Assembly: GCA_964200185.2 (NCBI GenBank)
Contig: CAXNAD020000254.1
Coordinates: 1-23,272 of the forward strand
Origin: Choristocarpus tenellus KU-1152
Lineage: Eukaryota; Phaeophyceae
Direction: 5' to 3'
Length of the DNA stretch: 23,272 nucleotides
Shown: positions 10,901-20,885 of the stretch, in pieces
How positions within the stretch are numbered: the stretch's first letter is position 1
How the letters are laid out: the number at the start of each line of letters is the position of its first letter
Notes under the pieces: generated by a model
Seen by the model: the letters and a program-made list of their open reading frames with translations, nothing else
The model's database searches: none
What the model was told of the DNA's origin: nothing
Translations under genes and position numbers: made by a program

Positions 10901-12516
10901 AAGTCAACATTCTCCTTCCCAACAATCCAACACATGGCCATATTTTTTACTCAGTATGGCATTCCTACACTCAAATATTTTCCAAACCCACTCTCAGGCA
11001 CTATTCCAATATAACAAAGTACACAGACATGTGATACAGGTGAGGGTTTCTGAAGAGGAACACAAGGCCCTAGGGACCCTGTGGAATCTATTAGATAAAA
11101 AACACTTAAAATTACTAAACAAGTTCCATTCAACAGAAATATTTTTGTCAGGTCAGGAAACACGTAACATGTCCTTGATAGCTGTACTACAATAGTCTTG
11201 AAAGCAGACATGGTGAAAGGGAGTAAAAAACACTGTTCAAACCAGGCATACATGACAGTGTACTCACAAGACTGATGACATCAGTGTATAAATCTCTTTT
11301 CTTGGTTTGTAGATTTAGTCCATCTACTTGTGTACCATACTGGAGTTAAGCCTGGGGAATGTTCGGGTTCACTCTCCTTTCCACCACAGCAATATAAACA
11401 CTACATATACCACTATTTTCATTGGTCTCCTTGAAAACCAGGAAGGCATAACATTCATAGTTGACACTACTACAAAAGCAGATAGCAAACTTGCTTCTTC
11501 ATCTCACCTGTGCCACATCCTTCCGAGCCTCAAAGGGCAGAGCAGGGAGACTCTCGATGAGACGCGGCATCACCTTGGACACACGAACCGCCACGCTCAG
11601 TTCCCGACACCTTTGGTGGCAAAACATTCGTACCCTTTGAGTTCTTAGCCCAGCCCAATTTGAGCCAATCCCATGACCGTTAATATTTACATCGTGTATC
11701 TACCACTGCATCCACTACACGTGCCTGTGACGACAATATTTTTCACTGCCTTCCTTCTGCATACGCACTGAAACAATGGATGAAAAGCCACTGTACTTCA
11801 AGGTTAAACTTTGTTTTCCCTGGTCAATCTTGTGCAAGATTCAAGTCATTGAATATTACAGTACGTACGGGCTGAAGGGAGGTTAGGAGGCAAAGGGGAG
11901 TACAAGGGGGTTCAGAGTAGGGATGACGAGTATGTCCAGGAGAAGAAAATCTAGTGAGGAACTGGTAACACTTCTGCACCTCTTGAAGAAAATTGAATTT
12001 GGGACGTGACTTGGTGTTGAGGTTTGTATTCGCCCGCCCACAGATTTCTAAAGCACATGTCTTCATCTACAACATGTAGCGTTTCTCATTTGAGAACGGT
12101 GTAGTCTTCTTCAACATATAATATAGATAGTACAGTACGACCTTCGAAGGAGGAGGCAACACTGCCAAGCTTACCTTATCCAATGGCCGATGACCCAAAA
12201 GAAAGGAATGAGAAACTTTTCGGTCCCTAACCTGTACCTCTTTCCCAATCCCCGACCCCCTGTTTTCCTCTGTCCAACGATATTGCTATTCCTGCAAACG
12301 ATGTATTTCAGTATCGGGAAAGTGTATTGACCCGCATGCACACCTCGTGTCCTCAGGTTCCTTGTCCTCCTCCCCGTACAGCACCACCTTCATCTGGCTC
12401 AGTCGCCTGGCCAGGACCTCATCATTTCCCTGGTCCAGCGCCTCCACAACCAAAGAAACTAGCTGTTCCGGTGTCTTCTTCTTTTTCTTGAGGGCGCGGT
12501 TCAACAAGCTAGACAT
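1807..12516 (-). CDS. MO25/CAB39-like scaffold protein gene, eight coding exons (348 aa)
   Basis: MO25 is a cytosolic helical-repeat scaffold. It binds STRAD-type pseudokinases to activate LKB1, and binds STE20/germinal-centre kinases directly. The coding join on the minus strand is 12516-12344, 11595-11508, 9102-8896, 6918-6829, 6095-5946, 4598-4515, 2586-2485 and 1959-1807. All frames agree, and human MO25alpha is 341 residues against 348 here. Family blocks occur in order: [11 protein letters not shown] (res. 46-56), ARKDVAQ-IFNN (81-91), [22 protein letters not shown] (160-170), [19 protein letters not shown] (207-225), [28 protein letters not shown] and DDEQFKEEK (299-307). The start lies just before a lysine-rich run (10-14). 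Introns range from 525 to 2405 bases. The gene is divergent from the kelch-BTB gene. Exon positions are inferred by homology; the family call is very secure. Confidence 0.95.
1960..2484 (-). other. MO25 intron 7
   Basis: Donor GTCAGG follows AAG; the acceptor is GCGCAG. The rest is AT-rich intron sequence with nothing I recognise. A GTAAGG four bases upstream of the used donor is a better match to the general consensus but breaks the frame. Confidence 0.85.
2485..2586 (-). CDS. MO25-like gene, coding exon 7
   Basis: The 34 codons start [12 protein letters not shown] and end LENFHNSK (res. 265-298). They match the family segment VFVANPNK...ILLKNQAKLIEFLSKF. Acceptor ATGCAG and donor GTCAGG, phase 0 at both ends. 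Confidence 0.95.
2587..4514 (-). other. MO25 intron 6 (1.9 kb)
   Basis: Donor GTTAGT, acceptor ATGCAG. The interior is AT-rich with poly(A) runs on the plus strand and no coding exon, RNA gene or transposon signature that I can support. Confidence 0.85.
4515..4598 (-). CDS. MO25-like gene, coding exon 6
   Basis: The 28 codons [16 protein letters not shown]...YEAFHVFK (res. 237-264) match the highly conserved MO25 block [20 protein letters not shown] and what follows it. Acceptor GATCAG, donor GTTAGT, phase 0 at both ends. Confidence 0.96.
4599..5945 (-). other. MO25 intron 5 (1.3 kb)
   Basis: Donor GTGAGG, acceptor GATCAG. It contains an AAT-rich low-complexity stretch and a TGAT microsatellite near its donor end. 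Nothing else recognised. Confidence 0.85.
5811..5875. repeat. AAT-rich tract and TGAT microsatellite
   Basis: AAT/AAAT units fill about 5811-5845, followed by nearly five TGAT units at 5857-5875 on the plus strand. The block lies in intron 5 of the MO25-like gene. Ordinary simple-sequence DNA. Confidence 0.9.
5946..6095 (-). CDS. MO25-like gene, coding exon 5
   Basis: The 50 codons (res. 187-236) start [17 protein letters not shown] and include [19 protein letters not shown], one of the best-conserved MO25 stretches, ending IRYIQ. Acceptor CTGCAG, donor GTGAGG, phase 0 at both ends. Confidence 0.97.
6096..6828 (-). other. MO25 intron 4
   Basis: Donor GTGAGA, acceptor CTGCAG. It includes a G6-A-G10 tract on the plus strand (6671-6687), listed separately. 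No other content recognised. Confidence 0.85.
6671..6687 (+). repeat. G6AG10 tract
   Basis: A nearly pure guanine run broken by a single A, in MO25 intron 4; in that gene's transcript it reads as poly-C. Two similar tracts occur on the plus strand at 21937-21954 and 23206-23237. Confidence 0.9.
6829..6918 (-). CDS. MO25-like gene, coding exon 4
   Basis: The 30 codons [20 protein letters not shown]...NKQVASE (res. 157-186) match the family segment [25 protein letters not shown]. The LPNFD form is the one seen in plant and protist members. Acceptor TACAG, donor GTGAGA, phase 0 at both ends. Confidence 0.97.
6919..8895 (-). other. MO25 intron 3 (2.0 kb)
   Basis: Donor GTGCGT, acceptor TACAG. 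The part from about 7280 to 8820 has few homopolymer runs and several overlapping open frames on both strands, including a 56-codon minus-strand frame at 7979-8149. I could not match any of these to a known family, so no gene is called. Confidence 0.8.
7979..8149 (-). other. Short unassigned open frame inside MO25 intron 3
   Basis: An ATG-to-TAA frame of 56 codons on the same strand as MO25, containing [17 protein letters not shown] and ending LAGHKPV. The mix of Gly, Ala and Thr with no low-complexity runs looks less random than nearby frames. I know no homologue and it has no obvious splice link to the MO25 frame. It may be a chance frame or a remnant of decayed coding DNA. Confidence 0.2.
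8896..9102 (-). CDS. MO25-like gene, coding exon 3
   Basis: The 69 codons (res. 88-156) open [17 protein letters not shown], continue through [20 protein letters not shown] and end FFDQ. They match family blocks [29 protein letters not shown] and YDFFR. Acceptor AAACAG, donor GTGCGT, phase 0 at both ends. This is the longest exon of the gene. Confidence 0.97.
9103..11507 (-). other. MO25 intron 2 (2.4 kb, the longest)
   Basis: Donor GTGAGA, acceptor AAACAG. It contains a diverged two-copy direct repeat at 10236-10480. No coding exon, RNA gene or recognisable transposon was found in the remainder. Confidence 0.8.
10236..10480. repeat. Diverged tandem repeat, two copies of about 110 bp
   Basis: Copy A (10236-10350) and copy B (10375-10480) share an ordered set of matches: GTGG-T-CCAAA, GGGGT, GCAA/GCAAGAA then CAACTA, GA-GA-CTACAC, TCACAT, and a common end CAAATGATGCATTCCC / CAACATGATGTATTCCC. 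The offset is about 130 bases. Identity is partial with a small indel, so the duplication is old. No coding content. Confidence 0.6.
11508..11595 (-). CDS. MO25-like gene, coding exon 2
   Basis: One base completes the codon split by intron 1, then 29 codons run [16 protein letters not shown]...FEARKDVAQ (res. 59-87). The FEARKDVAQ end equals the family FEGKKDVAQ, and plant homologues also have EARKD. Acceptor ACTGAG, donor GTGAGA. Compared with human MO25alpha, about five residues are missing between KEPE and this block, so the acceptor or a micro-exon here is less certain. Confidence 0.85.
11596..12343 (-). other. MO25 intron 1
   Basis: Phase 2 intron with donor GTGTGC; the inferred acceptor ends ACTGAG. 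Nothing recognised inside. A very short in-frame exon here would restore the family's usual spacing, but I could not identify one. Confidence 0.7.
12344..12516 (-). CDS. MO25-like gene, coding exon 1 (start)
   Basis: ATG at 12516-12514, with G at -3, begins [20 protein letters not shown]. The KTPEQLV block corresponds to KSPADIV of MO25alpha, and [16 protein letters not shown] to AMKEILYGTNEKEP. The exon ends in phase 2 at an ACGAG|GTGTGC donor. The five-lysine run is more basic than in animal MO25. Confidence 0.92.
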
Positions 12517-13081
12517 CGCTCTCGGTCCACGGTTGCCCTAGGACGGAACGATGAAAGGAGAAAGGGGAAGGAGTCTCCCACGTATTGATCAAAGTGCAAC
12601 TACTTGTCGTATCGAAAAGTATCAAAATTACATACTTTAGTTCAGTCGTAAGAGTCGTTTCTTTTTTTTTGACCTCGCTTCATGCCATCAACATCCAACC
12701 CAAAATGTAAGTGAAACCCATATGGTCAATGTTACAAAGGAAAAGGTATAAAGGTATATAACCCGCATAATCTTTCACCTCTTATGAGCGGGTCAAAGGC
12801 ACCTCCAAGTCGGGTTCTATTTTGCTCTATTGAAGCAAAGAGGTGGCGGATTGGAGGGGTGGTGTCGGTTGTGGAAGGTGGAGACTTTGGCGTGGAGATC
12901 TCTGAACTCCTTCGCTAAAACTGGTTTAAGAGCACTGAGCCTTCCGATATCGTGTTGCTGCCGTGAATTTGCGCCGGATATTGACTTGCAGGTGTACTAG
13001 TTGAAAAGAAGTTTCACAAGGATCTATAAAAGGACTGCTACTGCTCAGGGGTGGAAAAGGGGGTTTGAGTGGGTGGGGAAG
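12517..13081. promoter_or_regulatory. Divergent intergenic region / putative bidirectional promoter
   Basis: 565 bases separate the start codons of the minus-strand MO25-like gene and the plus-strand kelch-BTB gene, so both promoters and both 5' UTRs must lie here unless a non-coding first exon was missed. A TATAAAAG faces the kelch gene. On the MO25 side I see no convincing TATA box in the 200 bases before its ATG; a reversed CCAAT (12850-12854) is present but unproven. The composition bias of the flanking introns changes sign here. Confidence 0.75.
13025..13032 (+). promoter_or_regulatory. TATA box of kelch-BTB gene
   Basis: TATAAAAG lies 50 bases upstream of the ATG at 13082. Transcription would then start near 13055. 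This favours 13082 as the translation start over the in-frame upstream ATG at 13001, which would precede the TATA box. Confidence 0.6.
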
Positions 13082-13199
13082 ATGTCGTCGGCTGTTTGGG
13101 GATGGTCGAAGGTGGAGGCAACGCCTGAAGGCGGGGCACCTTGCCAAAGGTCTCTCCACGCGGCTGCTGTTCTAAATGAAAGCATGTACATTTTTGGAG
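13082..13199 (+). CDS. Kelch-BTB gene, coding exon 1 (start)
   Basis: Begins MSSAVWGWSKVEATPEG and ends inside the first FGG (MYIFG-G). ATG at 13082 has A at -3. W6 and W8 supply the beta strand that closes the propeller against the sixth blade. Donor GAG|GTGACC, phase 1. An in-frame ATG at 13001 exists but lies upstream of the TATA box. Confidence 0.88.
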
Positions 13200-16100
13200 G
13201 TGACCAATGTAGCGTCGAGAATTCTTTGCTGAGCCCAAGTCGAGAGGGAAGCGAACGAGTTGGTCGTCACATATGGATTTTTAGAGGAATGTCTGCAGGA
13301 ATTGAAAGGGTAGATTTAAAAAATCAGAGTATGTATCGTAAGGAATCCATGTCATTATCTATCCGACACCAACTAGTAGATGGGGCTGCCGTGTGCAGGA
13401 TTGTGCTTAAAGGCGTGAAGAAGGCGGCTAGGAAAGGAACGGGTTGTCATTTTGAGTCTGTCAGACAAGGTCATGAACTGATTATCGTTAGCAAGTGGTA
13501 TGGTTGAGTCCCTCAACAGATATAGTAGGTAGTATTCTTCTTAGCCTGCCCGGATTCTTTGTCCTTGTTCTTGCATTGTGACCGAAGATGGTGATCTCAA
13601 TTCGCATACAGGAACTCTAAACTCCCTAACTTTTCCCAACGTAAATGATGTATTTGACTTTCCTATGCTAAGTCAGCTCTCCATAAGGTTGGTCGGCCAG
13701 ACTCTTCGCCGGATTCTAGGGTGTCTAGTGTTGGGAATGTTCCTTTACTTGCGGTGGTGTTAGATCTTTTAGACATTATGCACCCGGCCTTCTCGTCCAT
13801 TTGTGGTGATGTGCTTTTCCATTTCTCCATCCCCACAACCTTGCCCTGGATATAATGACCGTCACACAAACACCCCTGCCTTCGCCACCCTTCCTTCCCT
13901 CAATTGAATAGCTCCTTTGCAAGTACACCCACATCACCAATACCCCTCTACCAAACACTCCACTTGGCAGCACACCCACTTTCCCATTCCTTAAGCCCAA
14001 CAACCCTTGTTCCAAAAAAATTGACCATATCAGCCTTGTGTTAGATTAGTTTTTTCCTATGCACCCATAATCCAATATACCCGTGATACTGTTTCCCTTG
14101 CCAATGATGATATCACATCATGTGTATTGCTGTGTGACCCTTGCTATCACCTCCAACACCATTGAAACCAAGGTTATGACGGATCCAACCGTGTCAATGA
14201 TTTCTACGAGTTCATCATTCCAACACGGCGATGGGCCCTGGTCCCTGCTGCCGGCACACCCCCCTCTCCCCGCGACCGTCACACGGGGGTTGTGCATGGT
14301 AATGCCTTCTTCGTCTTCGCCGGGTTTGATGGCAACCAGCGTGTCAATGATTTCTTTCGCTTCAGCTTTGATGCGCACATGTGGGCACCTGTTAGGGTCC
14401 TTTCTGGGACGTCTCCCAGCCCAAGGCACAGTCACGCATCAGTTGTTCATGGGAACTCCATGTATGTTTTTGGGGGCTATGATGGGAGCTACAGGAGCGA
14501 CTTCCATGAGTGAGTCAATTTCTGATATTTGTCTTCTTTGTTGTCTGTCACTGTGTTGTAACCCTAACTGTTGGACCCAGTTGCTGTTGCACACACGCCT
14601 GAAGGCCTTTGAAGCCATGGGGGTGAGCAGGTCCACATACTATCATTTGACTAAGGGTACCTGGTTGTGTGGAAGAGGTAGAAAAAGATGGCTGGATTAG
14701 TAATCTAATTTGATATAGACTACGTTTTTGACGTTAGGTACTTCAAATCATGATTGATGTTGCTGTTGCATATTTCCTCTTTTCCTTTTTTAGAGGGAGG
14801 TTTTACACCCGTGTATGAAAATCCTCGATTTTTGGAGACATGGACAGCACACACTCACATCAAACAGGCATAGGGGACCTCCCAAGCTTAGGATTATTAC
14901 TCAATGTCTCAATTGCCTCAATTATATGACCCAGGCAACAAAATCCTAAGCATAAAGCCTGCTCGTGTGTTCCACCTCATCTCCAGATTCAGTTTTGAGA
15001 GTTCATCATGGGCGTCTGTGATGGCGGCAGGGAGGGTGCCACGAGCTCGCTACCGTGCCACCTGTGCAGTGCATGGGGGCTGCATGTACCTCTTTGGGGG
15101 ACATGATGGAACGCGACACTTGAATGATGTCCACGTATTTGACTTTGAGGTAATCCTATATGTGAATTTTTTGTGCCCACCAATCCTTTTGTTACGGGTT
15201 GATCTGGCAAGGAATTATGGTAGTAGTTGTCATGACCTTGTTCGAGGAGGATGCACACTGCCATGAAGTGGTTTATTTCTAAGCATGATTCGCTATAATT
15301 ATTGTGGTACCTGGTATTAAAGAAGTATTCATTGATGCTACAGAAGGCAGCAAGATCAGCACTTCAACCCTGTTCAACAGTAGTGCACAGTGCAGAAATG
15401 GGTACATGGACACATTGAAACCCTTCGGTGATGTGCAACTCCAATATAATATACCTCAAATCTGTGAGAAATTTCTTCCATATGAACTAAAGAGGGAAGC
15501 CAACATAAACCCCCCTTCCCCCTCCACCATATATTTACCCTCTCACTATTTACTCCACGATATTTCCGCTCCTTCCCCCCCTCCTCACAATTTCTTCCAT
15601 CTCCTGCCTCTTACCTTGATAACCATCTTAAAAGCCTCGCTTTTGGATGACACTGAGCACAGAAGGGCCAGCTCCAATCCCCAGGGACAGCCATGTGTCT
15701 GTGATTCATGGACAGTCCATGTATGTCTTTGGGGGCTCAACTGGTTCTGCCATGAATGACTTCCACGAGCTTCGACTAGACAAGTGTCGTTGGGGGCAGG
15801 TGTGTAACTTCTCCAGATGTAACTCATGCAAAGTATATTTCGATATTTGTTAAGAGTGTGAGTGTGAAGTATGAAACAATCTGATGCCAGAATGAATAAT
15901 AATAGATGGTTGATAGGAACCATTGATCAAGATGTAAAGAGGTTGAAGGACAAGCCCATCTTATTGGCTTTGTTGACGAAATAAGGTATACTGTTGATAT
16001 ATCTCTTCATATTGTGCCCCCTGCCCCTCTCTTTGCTGGTGTTAGGGCTGAGCTGTTTTCCCTTGGTCCTTGAATGACCTTCAGTCACCTCACCACTCTC

Positions 16101-19100
16101 TTGCCCTTCTGACTGACTTTGTTGCTCTTGTGCTTGCCTTGGTGAGCCGTTTTTACTTTGTCCGATCCCCTGCTGTATATAGAGCTTGCATGCCAAGCAC
16201 TTGAAGGAAGAGCTGCATGTACAACAGTTGGTTTTGACTACATCTAGGGTTAGGCCTTATTGCAACTTCACCGTGCCTGTTTTTCCCTAGGGGTAGTGAC
16301 CATCTATGTGATGGAGTCCCGGAGTTCCTCAAATTTTCAAAGCAGTAAAGTGTCTACATGTACCACTTTAGCGAGAGCCCAGTCCTTGCACCATTCTTTA
16401 AAGCCATATTGACATGATTTGTGCACACGACTCACTCCATACCTGTCAGGTTATGAACGTGGAGTTTACTGGTTGGGAATATTATTTATAGTATTATTAT
16501 TTGCTCACCTTTAGTGTGTATAACTTCTCCACTACCTCCACCCTACCTAGTCCATTGACCTGTGGTCAGATGGCAGTGCACACGGCAATATTTCTTCTAC
16601 TGTAAAAACTACTTGCTGTACTACAGCTAATTGCTCTGACCTGTGAGTACCTTGATTTTTCTCACAGATTGGGTTCAGCCATCCCACTGCTCATCGCTCC
16701 ACCCCATCCCTCAAATCTGGTACATACTCCCCACATTCACAACAAACCTTCACCGCCACAACCAAGATCTCTTCATGTGCTTTTTTGTGGTTTAGCACAA
16801 GGTAGTAGGGTACATGTGTACCTTTCTAATGCCCTTGCCACTTGGTCCATTAAATTCAAATTTCCTACCAAGAAAAAAATCTGGCATCTGCTACAGGGGT
16901 TCGTTCAAACCCAGGCATTCATTTGACTGAGTGCAGGTGGACAACTCAGTCAAGTGAATGCCTGAGCTATGCAGACAAATTCATAGACTTCTATACTTTC
17001 CCTACTTCAGTGCATTGACTCGACTTTTGTTTTGAAGTTGACTAAAGCCTCCATTTCTGAGTACATTTACAACTTCTATAGTTGATTCAGTATCAATGTT
17101 TTTTTGTTGCTGGTGCAGGTGCAAGCTCTGGGCAGTGCTCCAAACCACAGATTTTGCCACGTAGCGAGCGTTCACAACAACTCCATGTACCTCTTTGGCG
17201 GATATGATGGAACTAATCGACTCAATGATCTCGTGGAATTCAGGTGAGAACAGCACTGCAGCATCCTAGAACTTTTTCTTGCTGAACAGAAACCTTTAAA
17301 ATGAGATACATGAGTTTTCTGTGATCTTAAATCAGATTTGAAATGGTGACTTAAATATTGGAGCATCCACCAATCCCTGATACAACCTTTATCTTACGCT
17401 TGATACTGAGAAAAATATTAATTGTTGCGAAGTCAAGCAGAGTTTACTAATCTGATGTTATAGTTGGTGGCAAGGAGTGGAACACATACTGTTGGCGTTT
17501 TTTCTGCTCGCTTTCTTGACGCATGAATATACGTGCACTGCCAAAAAGTGGTGTCCTTGGCTGGGTAGTTTGCGGGTGTTGATGTTCAATATTGCATGTG
17601 TGCGCACTTTGTGCTTCCTTTCTGTTGAACCTGTAATTGCAGAGAAAACAAGAGAGGTGCTGAGTTTGAGCTGTTCTGTGGACTGGAGTGTTCCTTGTGC
17701 TTTTTTAGAATTATTATTTTTTGCGACAGGTACAACAGTAAAGATCACTGAAGGGTGTCTCTTACCTTGGAGCACATACATCTCACACTAGATCTTTTCT
17801 GTTTTCAACCATGCCGAATGGCAATAGAACTCATTGCCTTCAGGTGTGTTTGCCATGTATCATTTGCAAGTGTTGTTTAATTCAAGGTTAGGGTTAGGGT
17901 TAGCTAAACTGTGTTTTCCATCCTTCTTGCAGTGCTTGTGGCAAGAGCTTCCCTCCCACACAGACATGGACACTTTTTCTGTTTTTTTCAATGGAAGTCT
18001 TCTGCTTGTATGTGCTGGTGATTCTGCCAAAGCTTGACGCAATAGATTAGGTGGGATTGATCCTGCTGGTGTTGTTTTGTCACAGAATATCTTTAGTCTG
18101 CTGTGCAATTTTTGTAGTGAGATAAAATCTCTCGGGTTGTCACGGGTCTAGTCTTAGTTCACCTCAGTTGGTTTGAGTTATCAACATTTTTGTATGGAAC
18201 TGCTGTTGTGGACATCACTTTTATTGGAAACAGCTCAATTGCGATTTTTGCAAATATAGCACTAGTTTTTTGTCACATGATTTGAAGTATTTGCTCTGGT
18301 TCTACAGTGGTGGGTACATACCTTTTTTATTCTCCTCTATCTTTTTCCCACGGATTTGAGACCCCGAAGACCATTGTGGTTACGCTATTATCAGAGATGA
18401 CGAATCCTCTTTTTGGCGTTGGACCCAAAGTGAGATTCTGGTGGTTTCCCCGGTTCCGTGTGATGTTTCTATATGATTTATTTGGGGGGGTGAAGTCTCT
18501 GTTGCATATTATTTTTTTTTGTGGGAGACAATCATTTTGAGTTTTGTGCTGTTGCTACAAACTTGTTTTTAATGTTTGGATCTGATAGTTTCTGTTGGTC
18601 ATTATCAATATGCTGTCAGACTCTCAGGTATCAAACTGATGTCTGTTTGAAACGGTGGAATCATCGAAATGCATGAAGCGTATCCCCCCCATTTCTCTGT
18701 TTTTGTTTTTTCGATCTTGGTCGGGCATGGTGTGTAGGTTTGGGGTGGATCTGATGAGCTGCGACATCCCCAAGAGCACCCTGATAACAGACCTCAAGGA
18801 GTTTGTCAACAGTGAGACTCTGTCTGATATCACTTTCATGGGTGAGAAGAAGATAAAGAAAAAGACATTGCAGATGTACACGCCACTAGGACAAAGTGTG
18901 CATTATCGCTACAACTTTTTTGAGTTTTTTTATGTCTCAGAGAAGAAGGTTGGGCCTTTGTGTCTCCTCTAGTCAACAAGTTCCTACCATAATTTCACCG
19001 TGCAGCCTCGGCTTTCCCCCTATATCTTGGCATCGCTATAAAATATGGAAGTATCTCTGGATCTGTTTACAACAAATTTAATTCTCTAATTTTGTTTTAT

Positions 19101-20848
19101 GTTAATCATCTGGTAGAGAGCCTTGCCCCTCACTCTTGTCCCATTTTTTTTTTTACTGTTTTGAATGTGGTCACGTATCTTTTAGATACCACCCTTGTAC
19201 TTTTTTTTTAATGCAAGAGTTAGAGCTTTACGTGTGTTACACAGCTTGTTTTTCCTGTCCAACTTGGGGTGAATGAACTGCACTGTATGTCTTTCTATTT
19301 CTTTTCTGTTTTGGGGGTGGTCACTTAAGGGGAAGGCATGCAATGAATTCCTTGAGTGCAGACACTAGAATACAGGAGTGCAGTATTCATGCCTTACTTG
19401 CTGCTGTGGGCTATTTGTGGGTGCTTGTGTTTGGTACAATATGAAGGAAAAGCCTATCCAAGGTAGAGGAAAGTTATGTGTTTTGAGTGGACATTTGCTA
19501 TTTTACCTTAAATGACATTTCAGGATATAAATCGGAAGAGCATTCTGGGGTGTATACCATGATATTTTCACAGGTGAGTTGGAATAGTGTTGAATCTATG
19601 TCCTATTAAAATCGTACCCTCTTTTGGTGCTCTCTGCCATTTGAGGAAAATACAAAATATTTTATTCTAATGAAAAATTGGAAATGGGGCATTTTTCTTT
19701 TTTATTTCAATGGGGTCGCAAGAGACGAGAAAAATATTTGGAATTTTTGTTTTGGCAGTTGACTTTTCTTGTAAGTTAATTGGAAGTAGGCCTCTGTTGA
19801 ACATTTGAGATACCAGTTCCACTGGGGCAGACAGTCACGCATCATTCAAGTGAGTGATAATCACTTAGTAGTACATGTTTTGCCATCATACCTAGAGTTG
19901 TAGCTTTTATCTTCTGGTGGTACCAATTTCGGGAAAATCAACCTTGAACTTCTTATCCCCATAAATGCTCTTACATAACATGCCGCTTACCCTGTCTGGA
20001 AACATAGGGCGGACTCTTCACTCTTGTTAGTTATTTTGTAGACCTGTAAACTAGTGCCGATTATTATCAACCACATTTAATTAATACTGATTAAAATCTA
20101 ACAACTGGATTGTTTTGGACTGGTTATTTTTTTTTTTCACGTGTTGTTCCACGCACACGTGCCACCAAAAGTTCCTGTATTGTATTGTATTGCATGCAAT
20201 GACACATGAAAAGATGTGCACCATGTTGGGATCAGGCTTTTTGCCAACATGAGGGCCCCACACCAGCCAAGGGACCCATTTTCGTGAGGCAACGCTGCTT
20301 GCAGGATGATCTTTCGCATGTGGCTGCCTGCAATGACCTGGACAATTGATCACAAATCAACCACCAGTTGCTGAAATGGTTTTCTTGTAGATCACAAGTC
20401 CTTCCAGTTCATGGCTCTGTTTTCAATTAAATGGATCGATGGGAAGTACTGATTTTTTTGTTTGTTTTAGAGCGTTTCTCGGTTGTTTGTTGTTTTTTTT
20501 GTGTGGAAAATGAAATTTTATTCCTTCAATCTTGAGCTTCTCCTGCACTGGCTCTGCCTTCATTGAGAAGGTACTTTTTCTTATAATCTCCCCGTTCCAT
20601 GGGAACTCGAGGACTAAAGTGAACGTGAGACTACTTTCATGTTGTACCCACTTCCACGCTGTAGATGGAGGATGATGGACAAGAATGCTGATGGTTGTGG
20701 TTCAGATTTTTCCAGAAAAAAAAATGAAAAATATCTGTAAACTTCAATAGAAGTACTCACTCTGAAATTACCAATAGCAGCATTGTGCAGAAAATGTTCA
20801 CCTTTCCACTCTTATCTATACTGACCCAAACGACTCTGCTCCTCAAAG

Positions 20849-20885
<37 letters not shown>

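Noticed and set aside
13001-13507. Continuous 168-codon frame through kelch exon 1 and into intron 1
   Set aside because: The first 27 codons lie around and before the TATA box, and the part after 13199 lacks any kelch pattern. Splicing at GAG|GTGACC restores FGGYDG exactly.
14083-14700. Long 205-codon plus-strand frame over kelch exon 2
   Set aside because: It is a shadow in the wrong frame; the kelch repeats are read in the other frame with splice sites at both ends.
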